Positions 19,678 to 28,139 of a DNA stretch of 64,000 bases are shown in pieces. The notes under the pieces were generated by a model. That model was given only the letters and a program-made list of their open reading frames with translations, ran no database searches and was not told where the DNA came from. Positions within the stretch are counted from its first letter, which is position 1, and each line of letters opens with the position of its first letter. Where the stretch lies: the NCBI GenBank assembly GCA_019750295.1, contig JAIEOS010000002.1, forward strand, positions 87,510-151,509, in the 5' to 3' direction. The position numbers and the translations under genes were made by a program. Origin of the DNA: Bdellovibrionales bacterium (lineage in GTDB: Bacteria > Bdellovibrionota > Bdellovibrionia > Bdellovibrionales > JAGQZY01).

Positions 19678-20135
19678 TGGCCGATAAATCGCAGTCTCCA
19701 CGGGGACTAGATCCCGAAATTCTAAAAAAAATGAAGGAGGGTGGACTTAAGCTCACCCAGTCTCGCATTAAAATTTTAGAACTTCTCGCGGAAAAAGAGA
19801 CGGCGATGACGCCTTCGGAAATTTTCGCACTCCTCACAAAACGATCGAAGTCGGGAGACGTCGATCGCGTCACTGTCTATCGTATACTCGAAAAGTTTAA
19901 GGAATTGGGAGTCGTGCATACGGTGGACAGTAATAAATATGTCTACTGTCTTCATCAGGCCTGCAAACACGACAATCATTTTATTCTCATTTGTAACTCC
20001 TGCCGCCAAGTTCAAGAGGTGGGTGGAGAGTCCAAACATACCGAGGCTCTCGCTAAGTTTCTTAAAAAAGAAGAGGGCTTTAAACTCGAAACTCAATCGA
20101 TGGTTCTGAACGGGCTATGTTCCCAATGTTCTTAA
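19677..20135 (+). CDS. Fur-family metalloregulator, Zur-like
   Basis: A 152-residue winged-helix repressor. The DNA-binding part reads KLTQSRIKILELLAEKETAMTPSEIF and RVTVYRILEKFKELGVVHTV. The metal part has YCLHQACKHDNHFILICNSCRQVQEV and a final CSQCS, so two CxxC pairs for a structural zinc. The His-rich KHDNH segment is closest in style to Zur (zinc) members, but Fur or PerR function cannot be excluded. Its start overlaps dut and its 3' end overlaps the next gene by 19 bases, suggesting one transcript. Confidence 0.85.
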   Translation: MADKSQSPRGLDPEILKKMKEGGLKLTQSRIKILELLAEKETAMTPSEIFALLTKRSKSGDVDRVTVYRILEKFKELGVVHTVDSNKYVYCLHQACKHDNHFILICNSCRQVQEVGGESKHTEALAKFLKKEEGFKLETQSMVLNGLCSQCS

Positions 20136-20851
20136 AGCGCCGACAGAATTTAATCATTGTTGGGATTATTTTAGTTCTCATGATCATTTATTTCCTACAG
20201 CGGAAAAGCGAAGAGCCGATTTCGGAGCAAGCCTTAACTGTCGAGGAACAAGTGGTTCCCGAAACTCAAGGACAACCCCTAGGACTTAAACCGAAAGTTG
20301 TCGAGAGCCCCTCGGCCTCAAGCCCCGTCGGCATTGTTAAAACAGAAGAACCAGAGCCCGAAGACGTGAAACGCGCCCGAACTTTAGCTAAAATGACATT
20401 GAGTTCAATGTACACGGCGCAAAAGGCTTATCACTCCGAGTTTGGACGATATACAACGGACCTGAAGATGGCGGGCTGGATGCCGGCAGAAAAAGAAATC
20501 GTTTATAAGGCGGGATTTGTTAAAGCCTATTGGGCCGATCCCGAATCCGAATTTGAGATCGACGAAGAAGATCCCCGATTTATGGACTCCGACACCTTTG
20601 CGGGCTTTACCGTACCTAGTGAAGTTCCCAACGAGCCACCGTCATTCTACTCGGTCAGTGAAAAGGTCAAGTCATCGCGGCTCGGAGACTATCAACAGCA
20701 CTGCAAAAACGGTTGCACGGCAGGCCCCGATCACTTTGAGATACTTTTGGTGATGCCCCTTCAGGATGAGAAACACGTCGATGTTTGGCTGATCAATAAT
20801 AAAAAAGAACTCGTCCTGGTCCAAGATGGACGAAAAAATCCGACTCCCTAG
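20117..20851 (+). CDS. Single-pass membrane protein with a pilin-like periplasmic domain
   Basis: A short cytoplasmic, basic start (MFLKRRQN) precedes one transmembrane helix (LIIVGIILVLMIIYFLQ), a Glu/Pro-rich linker of about 60 residues and then a stretch typical of the soluble part of type IV pilins and pseudopilins (ARTLAKMTLSSMYTAQKAYHSEFGRYTTDL). There is no prepilin peptidase site (G-FTLxE), so it is not an assembled pilin. Two Cys residues (HCKNGC) may form a disulfide. ATG 20117 or 20126 may be the start, both inside the end of the Fur-family gene. Function unknown. Confidence 0.6.
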   Translation: MFPMFLKRRQNLIIVGIILVLMIIYFLQRKSEEPISEQALTVEEQVVPETQGQPLGLKPKVVESPSASSPVGIVKTEEPEPEDVKRARTLAKMTLSSMYTAQKAYHSEFGRYTTDLKMAGWMPAEKEIVYKAGFVKAYWADPESEFEIDEEDPRFMDSDTFAGFTVPSEVPNEPPSFYSVSEKVKSSRLGDYQQHCKNGCTAGPDHFEILLVMPLQDEKHVDVWLINNKKELVLVQDGRKNPTP

Positions 20852-20930
20852 GTTGAAGTTTTTACACGAGTGTGGCTTTCCCTTTACCAAATATAATGCG
20901 CTGAGTAAAAGGCTCTTAACGGAGTATTGA

Positions 20931-21614
20931 ATGACGAAAATGATTCTTTCATTGGCCTTAATTTTTGGTTTAACCGCAACTTCTCACGCGCAGTTTGGAC
21001 CTCCTCGCCTATCTCCCAGCCCACTCGGCGCCGCTTTTGGTGGGGCTCCTGGGTTTTCAAGTCATGGTTGTAATCCTCAATTGGATCCCCACACTTTCGA
21101 GTGCCATACCCTCGCATTTAACGGTCAAAGCGAGTTCCCTCTCGTCGAGCTCAATACCGTGCAAGGGGAATGGTTCGCGGTGACCTACGCGATTCGTGGC
21201 TCCAACAGTGGCGCTGGATTTTTCATGGACAAGAATCAGTTTAGACCGTCTCAGCCCGGCCGTGGAGTTTTTAATCTCACCACTCACGGACAAGTGGGAT
21301 CTATCGTTGGAAATCTTTTTATTAGCGGTAACCGCGCCACGTTTCAGAACTGGCAAGGTTCAGTGATGACATCCACTCCAGGGACATTCGTATTTTTAGA
21401 TTCCGCGACGATCCAGTTCAATGCCATTGATCATATGGGGATCCAGCACGCGTTCCAATGCCGTGATTTTATTCGTCGAGGGAACCATCATTTGACCTGT
21501 CGTTGGTTAGTTTTGCGCCAGGGCCAATGGGACTTCGTTGGATATTTTGGATTTCTCCAAGCTCATGTTTGGGAACAGTTCGCCGCTGGGCGGGCGGGTC
21601 GCGGACGTCATTAG
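20931..21614 (+). CDS. Secreted protein of unknown function
   Basis: A signal peptide (residues 1-20, ending SHA) is followed by a Gly/Pro-rich start and a soluble domain of beta-strand character with four cysteines (GCNPQ, ECHTL, QCRD, LTCRW) likely paired in the periplasm. An ACGGAGT ribosome binding site precedes the ATG. No family was recognised. The C-terminal tail is short and basic (GRAGRGRH). It converges with the next gene with a 4-base overlap of the stop codons. Confidence 0.65.
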   Translation: MTKMILSLALIFGLTATSHAQFGPPRLSPSPLGAAFGGAPGFSSHGCNPQLDPHTFECHTLAFNGQSEFPLVELNTVQGEWFAVTYAIRGSNSGAGFFMDKNQFRPSQPGRGVFNLTTHGQVGSIVGNLFISGNRATFQNWQGSVMTSTPGTFVFLDSATIQFNAIDHMGIQHAFQCRDFIRRGNHHLTCRWLVLRQGQWDFVGYFGFLQAHVWEQFAAGRAGRGRH

Positions 21615-22219
21615 TCGTTAAGAGATTCCTGAATCTCACTTTCGAGCTCGTCTAAACTCTTTGGACGTAGCTCTCCGGATTGAAGAAAAATAAAATTATA
21701 AATCCAGAATAAAAAACAGAGGAAAAAGGAAACGCTCACCGCCGTGAGTACCATTTTCTTTTCTATTTTTAAATTCTCCGTAAGCCCAATCGTCAGTAGC
21801 ACACAGCTTAAAATCAGGCCGAAGATAAATAGCGGCGGGTAGTAAATGGATGCGATGAAGAATAAAGAGCCCGGGAGATAGGCAAAAAAGAAGATGCTCA
21901 CAATATGCAAAAAAGGAAAAACCTTCTGCAGCCAGAACTGAAGCACATAATAGGTAAAAAGACTGACGAGTAAGAGCATCACGCACCCAAAGATAGGGGT
22001 GATAATCACGTTGGCGAGAAATCCTAACCAACTTAGACTGTAAAACGATCTGAGAATTCCCACGATCAGATTCAGAGCGAAGAGAGTGATCACCATGATC
22101 TCAATATCGATCTGTGGTGCGGTTTTTATCTCTTGAATCGGGTGGGAGAAGTATTTCGGAAGATAGTCTTTAAGGAAGTTAATGTCTTTGCGGAGGCTCT
22201 CTTTTGAGATTTCAAACAT
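21611..22219 (-). CDS. Polytopic membrane protein, YIP1-like
   Basis: A 202-residue protein with five probable transmembrane helices between about residues 40 and 180. The N-terminal amphipathic part (EISKESLRKDINFLKDYLPKYFSHPIQEI) and acidic C-terminus flank them. The layout resembles small YIP1/DUF1282 membrane proteins, but no decisive motif is seen. It is co-directional with the barrel gene at 22241-22861, 21 bases downstream of it, and may share its transcript. Confidence 0.5.
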   Translation of the reverse strand: MFEISKESLRKDINFLKDYLPKYFSHPIQEIKTAPQIDIEIMVITLFALNLIVGILRSFYSLSWLGFLANVIITPIFGCVMLLLVSLFTYYVLQFWLQKVFPFLHIVSIFFFAYLPGSLFFIASIYYPPLFIFGLILSCVLLTIGLTENLKIEKKMVLTAVSVSFFLCFLFWIYNFIFLQSGELRPKSLDELESEIQESLND

Positions 22220-22240
22220 GGAGCTCCCCCTTTGGTCAGA

Positions 22241-22861
22241 TTATAGATGGTAATTAAGACGGACCGCAAGGTCGATCACGTTTTTGCCATCCTCTTGATC
22301 CCGTAATGAACGGTGGTAGGAAACATCGCCGGCAATACTCATGCTTGAGGTGATTCGTCGCTCAAGTCCGATCAAAAACATAAAGTTGGGAGTGTTGTAC
22401 TGGACGCGGTTGCCATTAGAGTCTTGTGCATCGAGGAAGCGAGTGGAAAGGCCCGCGCCCAAGTTGAGCAGGGCAAAGTTCATGGGTTCTTTGTGAGCGA
22501 TACGAGCCTCAAACTGATGGAGAGAGACTTCATTTTGCGAAACGTTTTGATTCTTAAAGAATTTAGCAAGACCCTCTACGTAGAGCTGTTGGGCGATCAA
22601 GGGTACGGCTAGACCTAACATTAACCCCTGGCTATTCACAGTTCCTAGGTTGTTCAGTCGGTAGCTGCTGCTGTTGTTCACCCCACCTAACATCACGTGA
22701 AAGTGCTCCTGGGGGAGAGTCGTGGAAACCTGAGTCCTGAGCTGGTCGCTGCGCTCCCGGGAGAGACGGTTTACGATTTGTTCATAACTTTCGTACTGTT
22801 TCTCAGCAGCAAGCGATGAAAACGACGAAAAAAGAAGTACACTGATAAATATAGATTTCAT
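22241..22861 (-). CDS. Outer-membrane barrel-like protein
   Basis: A signal peptide (1-18, ending SLA) leads into about 185 residues with alternating polar/apolar strands (LYVEGLAKFFKN, ALLNLGAGLSTRFL, NFMFLIGLERRITSSMSIAGDVSYH), ending in LAVRLNYHL. This is typical of a small outer-membrane barrel. No family was recognised. It is divergent from the gene at 22936 with 74 bases between them. Confidence 0.6.
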   Translation of the reverse strand: MKSIFISVLLFSSFSSLAAEKQYESYEQIVNRLSRERSDQLRTQVSTTLPQEHFHVMLGGVNNSSSYRLNNLGTVNSQGLMLGLAVPLIAQQLYVEGLAKFFKNQNVSQNEVSLHQFEARIAHKEPMNFALLNLGAGLSTRFLDAQDSNGNRVQYNTPNFMFLIGLERRITSSMSIAGDVSYHRSLRDQEDGKNVIDLAVRLNYHL

Positions 22862-22935
22862 GCTCTTATGTTAACAACCTTGGTGGGCGATTCCCATCGA
22901 AAATGGCATGAGACTGTCTAGAGGTAGAGTCGAGT

Positions 22936-23349
22936 ATGGCGAAGAGAAAAGAAGTGTATTGTGGGTTTTGTCGGTTGCCCCATAAGGTCTACACGCAAAA
23001 GCATATCTCGTGGCTCGAGGTCGGGGGTTTTGCGCTCCTCTCGGGGATTGTCTCTTTCTTGGTGTGGCGTGAGTTCCATCCCGCAAGCCTGACTATTTTT
23101 ATCGTTGGGTCATTGTGGGCCGAGTTTGTCATCCGATATCGCTGGCGCCAGTCCGTGAAATGTAAAAACTGCGGCTTCGACCCGATCGTTTATAAACGAA
23201 GCCCAGCACAAGCGGCGGATCTCGTGCAGGCCTTTCTCGACAATCGCAAAGTGGACCCGTCGTTTCTGTTAAAGCCTCAGCCCAAACTTCCCCCTCCGCG
23301 CAAGGCCTCCTCCCAAGACAAGGGCCGCCGTTTTGACGCCCGCTATTAG
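22936..23349 (+). CDS. Small membrane protein with split zinc-ribbon
   Basis: The 137-residue protein begins with YCGFCRLPHKVY (CxxC) and has two transmembrane helices (about 30-65). A second pair follows them (KCKNCGFD), so the two CxxC knuckles could form a zinc ribbon across a membrane hairpin. The tail is basic and proline-rich. ATG 22936 has only a weak upstream site. Function unknown. Confidence 0.6.
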   Translation: MAKRKEVYCGFCRLPHKVYTQKHISWLEVGGFALLSGIVSFLVWREFHPASLTIFIVGSLWAEFVIRYRWRQSVKCKNCGFDPIVYKRSPAQAADLVQAFLDNRKVDPSFLLKPQPKLPPPRKASSQDKGRRFDARY

Positions 23350-23381
23350 GAAAAGGAAAAGGGACGTCGGTAAGGGTTCGT

Positions 23382-23454
23382 CGTTCAAGTCCCAGACGCA
23401 AAAAGTCGTAAAGCAATTGGTGCTTTACGACTTTTTGCGTCTGGGACTTGAACG
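23382..23454. repeat. 34-bp perfect inverted repeat with a 5-nt loop, upstream of mutL
   Basis: Positions 23382-23415 are the exact reverse complement of 23421-23454; the loop is ATTGG. There is no T-run after the stem on either strand, so it is not a simple terminator. It ends 38 bases before the mutL start and would lie in the mutL leader if transcription starts upstream. Confidence 0.97.
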
Positions 23455-23492
23455 GCGTACCTTTTAAGACGCGGATCACCTATAACGGGGGA

Positions 23493-25340
23493 ATGGAAAT
23501 CAAGATCTTAGACCCTCAAGTGATCGATCAGATTGCCGCCGGAGAAGTGGTGGAAAGGCCTTCGCATCTCGTGAAGGAGTTGATCGAAAACAGTCTTGAT
23601 GCCGGTGCCACCAAAGTCGAAGTGGAAGTGGATCAGGGTGGTAAAAAAGTTAAGATTATTGATAACGGGAAAGGGATCTATAAGGGCGATCTTCCTTTAG
23701 TTTGCGCTCGGCATGCGACCAGTAAAATTTCGGAGCTCGATGATTTGTGGAAGCTCTCAACCTATGGTTTTCGCGGTGAGGCCTTGGCCAGTATCGCTTC
23801 CGTCAGCCGCTTAAAGATCACCTCTCGCCGTCGTGGCGAAAGCACCGCCTATAGCTACATCAATAATTTTGGAACTTCGAGCGAGGCCATGATCAGCGGT
23901 GGGGACGAAGGCACAACTATCGAGATTGATGAGCTGTTTGCCAACGTTCCGGCCCGTCTCAAATTTTTAAAGTCCGATTCGGCCGAAGTGGTCCAAATAA
24001 AAAACGTAGTGAAGGCGCAAGCTTTATCCTATCCGCAGGTCGACTTTAAGTTGCGGGTGAAGAATGAAGTCGTGTTTTTTTATAAAAAGACCGACTCGCT
24101 TTTAAAACGCGCCCAAGATATTTTTGATTCTAACGATCTCTTCACGACGTCCAATGACTACCAAGGTTACAAAGTTGAAGTTGTTTATTCCAGTCCCAAT
24201 ACCACGGCCAAGGTGAATAAAAATCTTTGGTGTTTTGTGCAGAATCGCTGGGTGCAGGATCGCACAATGATGGCCGCGGTGATGGAAGCCTATCGGAATC
24301 TTCTCATGCACGGGGAGTACCCTTACGCATTGATCAAGGTGCAGGTGCCGCCGGAAGATGTCGATGTGAATATTCATCCGACGAAGTCGCAAGTGAAGTT
24401 TAAGGACAACTCCTTTATTTTTAAAATTGTTCAAAGCACCTTGTGTGCATCCTTGGAGACCGCTCCTTGGATCGAAAAGATGGGAGTGGCCGAGAGGCAA
24501 GCCAACAGCGAGTCCTTTCGGTTAGAAATCGGTCCTGAACCTATGAACACGTCCTTCGCCTCTCAAGAGTTTGAGCGAGTCCAGTATGCCAAGCGACACA
24601 TTCCCACGGAACAGTCCGAGTTTCCGAAGATTTCTGATCTTCGAGCCCTAGCTCAGGCGCGCGAGACAGCGCCGGTGGGAGCGATGAGTTTGAGTGAGAC
24701 GCCTTCGACCATGGGAAGCTGGAGCGAATCGACTCCGGTGGAAACGCGGGAAAGTTTTTGGTCTCGTCTGCAAGTATTGGGGCAAGCTCATCTCACCTAT
24801 ATTTTGGCCGAAGGTTCGCAAGCCTTATACATGGTGGATCAGCACGCGGCTCACGAGCGTGTGCTTTTCGAAAAGCTCATGGAGCAGTGGAAAAATAAGC
24901 AGTTCGAAATTCAGAATTATCTTTTACCCTTATCCATCGAAATGGAGCCCGATCAGTTGGAGCTTATTATGGCTCTTAAAAATGATTTCTCAGATTTAGG
25001 ATTAGAGATTGAACAGGGCGGCCCCCAAACCCTTTTGGTCACGGCGGCCTTAAATTTTATTACGGAAAAAGCCATCAGTAAAAGTTTACTCAAAATGGCC
25101 GAGGATTTACGTTTGAAGGGCGGGAGCTTCTCGTTTCAAGCGCAAGTGGGTGATCTGTTTGCCACGATGGCCTGCCATACTGCCGTACGCGCCGGTCAGC
25201 CGATGTCCCGCGAGCAGATGGTGTCTTTACTTGAGCAAATGGATGACTTCGCGCTTTCGAGCTATTGTCCTCATGGACGTAACGTTTATGTGGAGATGAG
25301 TTACGGAAGTATCGAAAAAAATTTCGGAAGAAAACTTTAA
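23493..25340 (+). CDS. mutL: DNA mismatch repair protein MutL (endonuclease type)
   Basis: MutL couples MutS mismatch recognition to strand incision. The N-terminal GHKL ATPase shows ELIENSLDAGAT, DNGKGI, the HATSKI loop and GFRGEALASI. The C-terminal domain carries DQHAAHERVLFE (449-460), matching the endonuclease motif DQHA(x)2E(x)4E, plus ACHTAVRAGQ and CPHGRN. It therefore probably nicks DNA itself, as in species without MutH. The start is ATG 23493 after GGGGGA; the frame upstream of it runs back into the inverted repeat and is not needed. It overlaps miaA by one base. Confidence 0.96.
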   Translation: MEIKILDPQVIDQIAAGEVVERPSHLVKELIENSLDAGATKVEVEVDQGGKKVKIIDNGKGIYKGDLPLVCARHATSKISELDDLWKLSTYGFRGEALASIASVSRLKITSRRRGESTAYSYINNFGTSSEAMISGGDEGTTIEIDELFANVPARLKFLKSDSAEVVQIKNVVKAQALSYPQVDFKLRVKNEVVFFYKKTDSLLKRAQDIFDSNDLFTTSNDYQGYKVEVVYSSPNTTAKVNKNLWCFVQNRWVQDRTMMAAVMEAYRNLLMHGEYPYALIKVQVPPEDVDVNIHPTKSQVKFKDNSFIFKIVQSTLCASLETAPWIEKMGVAERQANSESFRLEIGPEPMNTSFASQEFERVQYAKRHIPTEQSEFPKISDLRALAQARETAPVGAMSLSETPSTMGSWSESTPVETRESFWSRLQVLGQAHLTYILAEGSQALYMVDQHAAHERVLFEKLMEQWKNKQFEIQNYLLPLSIEMEPDQLELIMALKNDFSDLGLEIEQGGPQTLLVTAALNFITEKAISKSLLKMAEDLRLKGGSFSFQAQVGDLFATMACHTAVRAGQPMSREQMVSLLEQMDDFALSSYCPHGRNVYVEMSYGSIEKNFGRKL

Positions 25341-26242
25341 TGAAAAAGATCGTGCTTGTGTTGGGTCCTACGGCCTCTGGAAAATCCAGTTTAGCTTTGC
25401 AGATCGCCCAGGAGACAGTGTCTCCGATTGTCAACGCCGACAGTATTCAAATCTATAAAGGCCTTGAGATCGGTTCTTCGGCGCCCACGGTTCAAGATCA
25501 AGCGCAAGTTCCTCACTTTTTGTATGGCTTCGTTGAAAAAGGCATCACATATACGGCGGCCCATTACTTGCGAGCGGTGAGAGAACTCTTTGAGTCCCAT
25601 CCTCAGCAATTGCAGTGGATTCTTTGCGGGGGGAGCGGTTTTTATCTTCAAGCGATTTTGAAGGGGATGGTGCCGGTTTCGGAGGCCTCCCCGGAAATCA
25701 AAAGCACCGTGGAGAAGTTCATCTCTGATCAAGGATGGGAGGCCGCTCATCGACTAGTGGTGGAAACTCACGGAGATAAAATTCATTTTAATGATCACTA
25801 CCGCATTCAAAGAGCTTTAGAGGTGCGTGAGGTCCGTAAGCAAAATCCAGCGCCGCAAGTTTCAGAGGACCTTGAAAGCCCACTTAAGGATTTCAAAACT
25901 TTTAAAATCGGATTGCGTGCGGATAAAGAAGTCCTGCGCCCGCGGGTCGTGAAACGAATTGAAGGGATGATTCGGCAAGGATTTATCGAAGAGGTTCAAA
26001 GTCTAATTCAAGAAGGGTTCACGGACTGGGCTCCCATGCAAAGTATTGGATATTTTGAAGTCATGGAGCATTTAGCAGGACGTATCTCCAGAGACGAACT
26101 TGTTGAAAAAATCACCATCTCGACCATGCAGCTCATTAAAAAACAGATGACCTGGTTTAAGCGCGATCCAGACATCCAGTGGTTTACGCTCGGGGAAGAG
26201 GCGAAGGCGTTGTCCATTGCTAAAACCTGGCTCTTGCCTTGA
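25340..26242 (+). CDS. miaA: tRNA dimethylallyltransferase
   Basis: MiaA adds a dimethylallyl group to A37 of tRNAs reading codons starting with U. The P-loop (LGPTASGKSS), VNADSIQIYKGLEIGS, the QRALEV segment and PMQSIGYFEV near residue 233 are diagnostic. It is 300 residues, the usual length. The ATG uses the last base of the mutL TAA. The mutL-miaA pairing is common in bacteria. Confidence 0.96.
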   Translation: MKKIVLVLGPTASGKSSLALQIAQETVSPIVNADSIQIYKGLEIGSSAPTVQDQAQVPHFLYGFVEKGITYTAAHYLRAVRELFESHPQQLQWILCGGSGFYLQAILKGMVPVSEASPEIKSTVEKFISDQGWEAAHRLVVETHGDKIHFNDHYRIQRALEVREVRKQNPAPQVSEDLESPLKDFKTFKIGLRADKEVLRPRVVKRIEGMIRQGFIEEVQSLIQEGFTDWAPMQSIGYFEVMEHLAGRISRDELVEKITISTMQLIKKQMTWFKRDPDIQWFTLGEEAKALSIAKTWLLP

Positions 26243-26273
26243 CTCTGTTTTGCCTTAATACCAATATACTAAA

Positions 26274-27161
26274 ATGTATAGCATGACAGGTTTCGGTCAC
26301 ACTCAAGTGAAAATCGGTGGTGTCCAGATTGATATCACGATTAAGACCGTGAACAGTCGTTATCTCGACGTAAAACCGCATCTTCCTAAAAAATATTTAT
26401 CCATCGAAAACGAAATCGTAAAAATCACTAAAGAGTTCTTTCGTCGTGGCAGTTGCGACATTTACATTCAGCGTGCGGAAACTCACTCCCAAGATAGTCT
26501 GGAAATTTTTTTCCAAATGAGTGTGGCCGAGGACTGGATGAAGCAGATGCGTGCCGCTCTTAAGCAACTTAAAGTGGATGCACCCATCACCGTGCAAGAT
26601 GTGCTTTCGATTCCGAGTTTTGTTCAAGTGAAAGAAAACAACGCCATCTCGCCTCAAGAAAAAAAGGCCTTTTTTAAGGAATTTAAAAAAGCGGTCGAAC
26701 TTTGCGCGGAAGAACGTTTGCGCGAAGGGAAGCAACTTATTAAACAATGCTTGCACTACGTTGACACCCTCTCGGAGCTCTCTCAAAAAATGCAAAGCAT
26801 GCGCGGAGAGTTTACGGCGAGTGCTAAAGAAAATCTCGAGAGCCGATTGCAGACAGTGTTAAGCTCTAAGGGGATCACTTTAGATTCGGGGCGATTGATG
26901 CAAGAAGTAGCCATTCTGATTGAGCGCACAGATATTGAAGAAGAGTTAGTGCGACTTCAAGAGCACATCATTCACGTCAAAAAACTTCTTCAGGAAAAAA
27001 AAGAAAGTATCGGAAAAAAACTCGATTTTTATGCGCAAGAGCTTTTGCGTGAAGTGAACACCATGGGCTCTAAGTGCTCCTCAGCAAAAATTACGGAACT
27101 TGTGGTTTCGGCAAAAAACACCATCGAACAATTGCGAGAGCAGATACAGAATTTAGAATGA
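26274..27161 (+). CDS. yicC: YicC-type endoribonuclease
   Basis: The 295-residue protein starts MYSMTGFG and contains TVNSRYLDV, the diagnostic N-terminus of the YicC family, and ends with the conserved block LDFYAQELLREVNTMGSK to ELVVSAKNTIEQLREQIQN. YicC members are RNA endonucleases acting in small-RNA or mRNA turnover. It overlaps gmk (ATGA) as in many genomes. Confidence 0.95.
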   Translation: MYSMTGFGHTQVKIGGVQIDITIKTVNSRYLDVKPHLPKKYLSIENEIVKITKEFFRRGSCDIYIQRAETHSQDSLEIFFQMSVAEDWMKQMRAALKQLKVDAPITVQDVLSIPSFVQVKENNAISPQEKKAFFKEFKKAVELCAEERLREGKQLIKQCLHYVDTLSELSQKMQSMRGEFTASAKENLESRLQTVLSSKGITLDSGRLMQEVAILIERTDIEEELVRLQEHIIHVKKLLQEKKESIGKKLDFYAQELLREVNTMGSKCSSAKITELVVSAKNTIEQLREQIQNLE

Positions 27162-27724
27162 AGAAAACGAAGATGATCATCATTTCGGCGCCCAGTGGGG
27201 CTGGTAAATCCAGCTTTCTCGATCGCATATTGCGAGAGGTTCCGGTTCTTCTCGATACGGTCACCTATACCACTCGCGAAATGCGCTCCGGGGAGAGCGA
27301 AGGCAATCCCTACCACTTCGTGACGAGGGAGCGCTTCCACGAGCTGGTCCGCGAGGGCTTTTTCGTCGAGTGGGCCCCCGTCCATGACAACTTTTATGGC
27401 ACCCCGCTTCATCAGATCGAAGAGGGCATGGCCGCGGGCCGGGTTGTCATCATGGATGTGGACGTCAAAGGGGCGGAGACCTTTAAAAGCAAATACCCTA
27501 AAGTTTCGGCCTCTATTTTTATCCTTCCCCCTTCTGTGGAGGAGCTTAAAAAGCGAATATTAGGCCGAGATAAGAAGCCTCCCGCCGACCTGGAAACTCG
27601 ACTCCAGAACGTTCAGATCGAGATGAACCACGCCGGAAAGTTCGATTATCAGGTCATCAATGACAACTTTGAGGCCTCTTACGCCGAATTCAAGCAGATC
27701 ATTCTCAAGCTCATTGAGGGCTAA
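27158..27724 (+). CDS. gmk: Guanylate kinase
   Basis: Guanylate kinase phosphorylates GMP to GDP. P-loop SAPSGAGKSS, then TTREMRSGESEGNPYHFV and DNFYGTP are family marks; the lid contains RILGRDKKPPADLETRLQN. The start is ATG 27158, overlapping the yicC stop, giving 188 residues; the frame further upstream is shadow. With rpoZ and rel downstream this recreates the common gmk-rpoZ-spoT order. Confidence 0.96.
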   Translation: MKKTKMIIISAPSGAGKSSFLDRILREVPVLLDTVTYTTREMRSGESEGNPYHFVTRERFHELVREGFFVEWAPVHDNFYGTPLHQIEEGMAAGRVVIMDVDVKGAETFKSKYPKVSASIFILPPSVEELKKRILGRDKKPPADLETRLQNVQIEMNHAGKFDYQVINDNFEASYAEFKQIILKLIEG

Positions 27725-27809
27725 GACCTTAAAAAACAGGGTATTTTAAAGTTTTTAGTCCACTTTAGAGGGCATTTGCGCTAGTTTGATGCGTCGGAGG
27801 AATTGAATT

Positions 27810-28058
27810 ATGGCTCGAGTCACCGTTGAAGATTGCCTGGAAAGATTAAATAATCGTTTCGCTTTGGTGTTGCTTGTATCGAAAAGAGCGAAGCAAATTC
27901 TTAAAGGTAGCGAACCTGTCGTTAGCCGCAAAGAGAACAAGTATGTTGTCACGGCTTTGCGCGAAGTTGCTGAAGGTCTAGTTCGATATGACGTGGATCC
28001 CAGCGTATTTTCTCAAGATATCGAAGCCGATCTTAATAAGAAGAAGCTCGATTCCTAA
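27810..28058 (+). CDS. rpoZ: RNA polymerase omega subunit
   Basis: The 82-residue protein begins MARVTVEDCLERLNNRFALVLLVSKRAKQI-style, the omega signature, and continues with KENKYVVTALREVAEG. Omega helps assemble RNA polymerase and can form part of a ppGpp site, apt next to the ppGpp synthase gene. A CGGAGG site precedes the ATG and a hairpin follows the stop. Confidence 0.96.
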   Translation: MARVTVEDCLERLNNRFALVLLVSKRAKQILKGSEPVVSRKENKYVVTALREVAEGLVRYDVDPSVFSQDIEADLNKKKLDS

Positions 28059-28072
28059 ACAAAGACACACGT

Positions 28073-28097
28073 CAAAGGTGTGTAGATCACACCTTTG
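28073..28097 (+). terminator. Hairpin between rpoZ and rel/spoT
   Basis: CAAAGGTGTG (28073-28082) pairs with CACACCTTTG (28088-28097) around a 5-nt loop. It is followed by TTTGACGG, so the U-run is poor. A partial terminator or attenuator is possible. Confidence 0.5.
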
Positions 28098-28139
28098 TTT
28101 GACGGTGGGCCTGGCTCTCTCTAAAATCGAAGTTTACCT

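Noticed and set aside
20117..20851. True type IV pilin
   Set aside because: No prepilin peptidase cleavage site and a basic cytoplasmic start followed by an ordinary membrane anchor.
23382..23415. Resemblance of the mutL-side palindrome arm to a tRNA T-loop (GTTCAAGTCC)
   Set aside because: The matching T-stem is missing, so a tRNA fragment cannot be argued.
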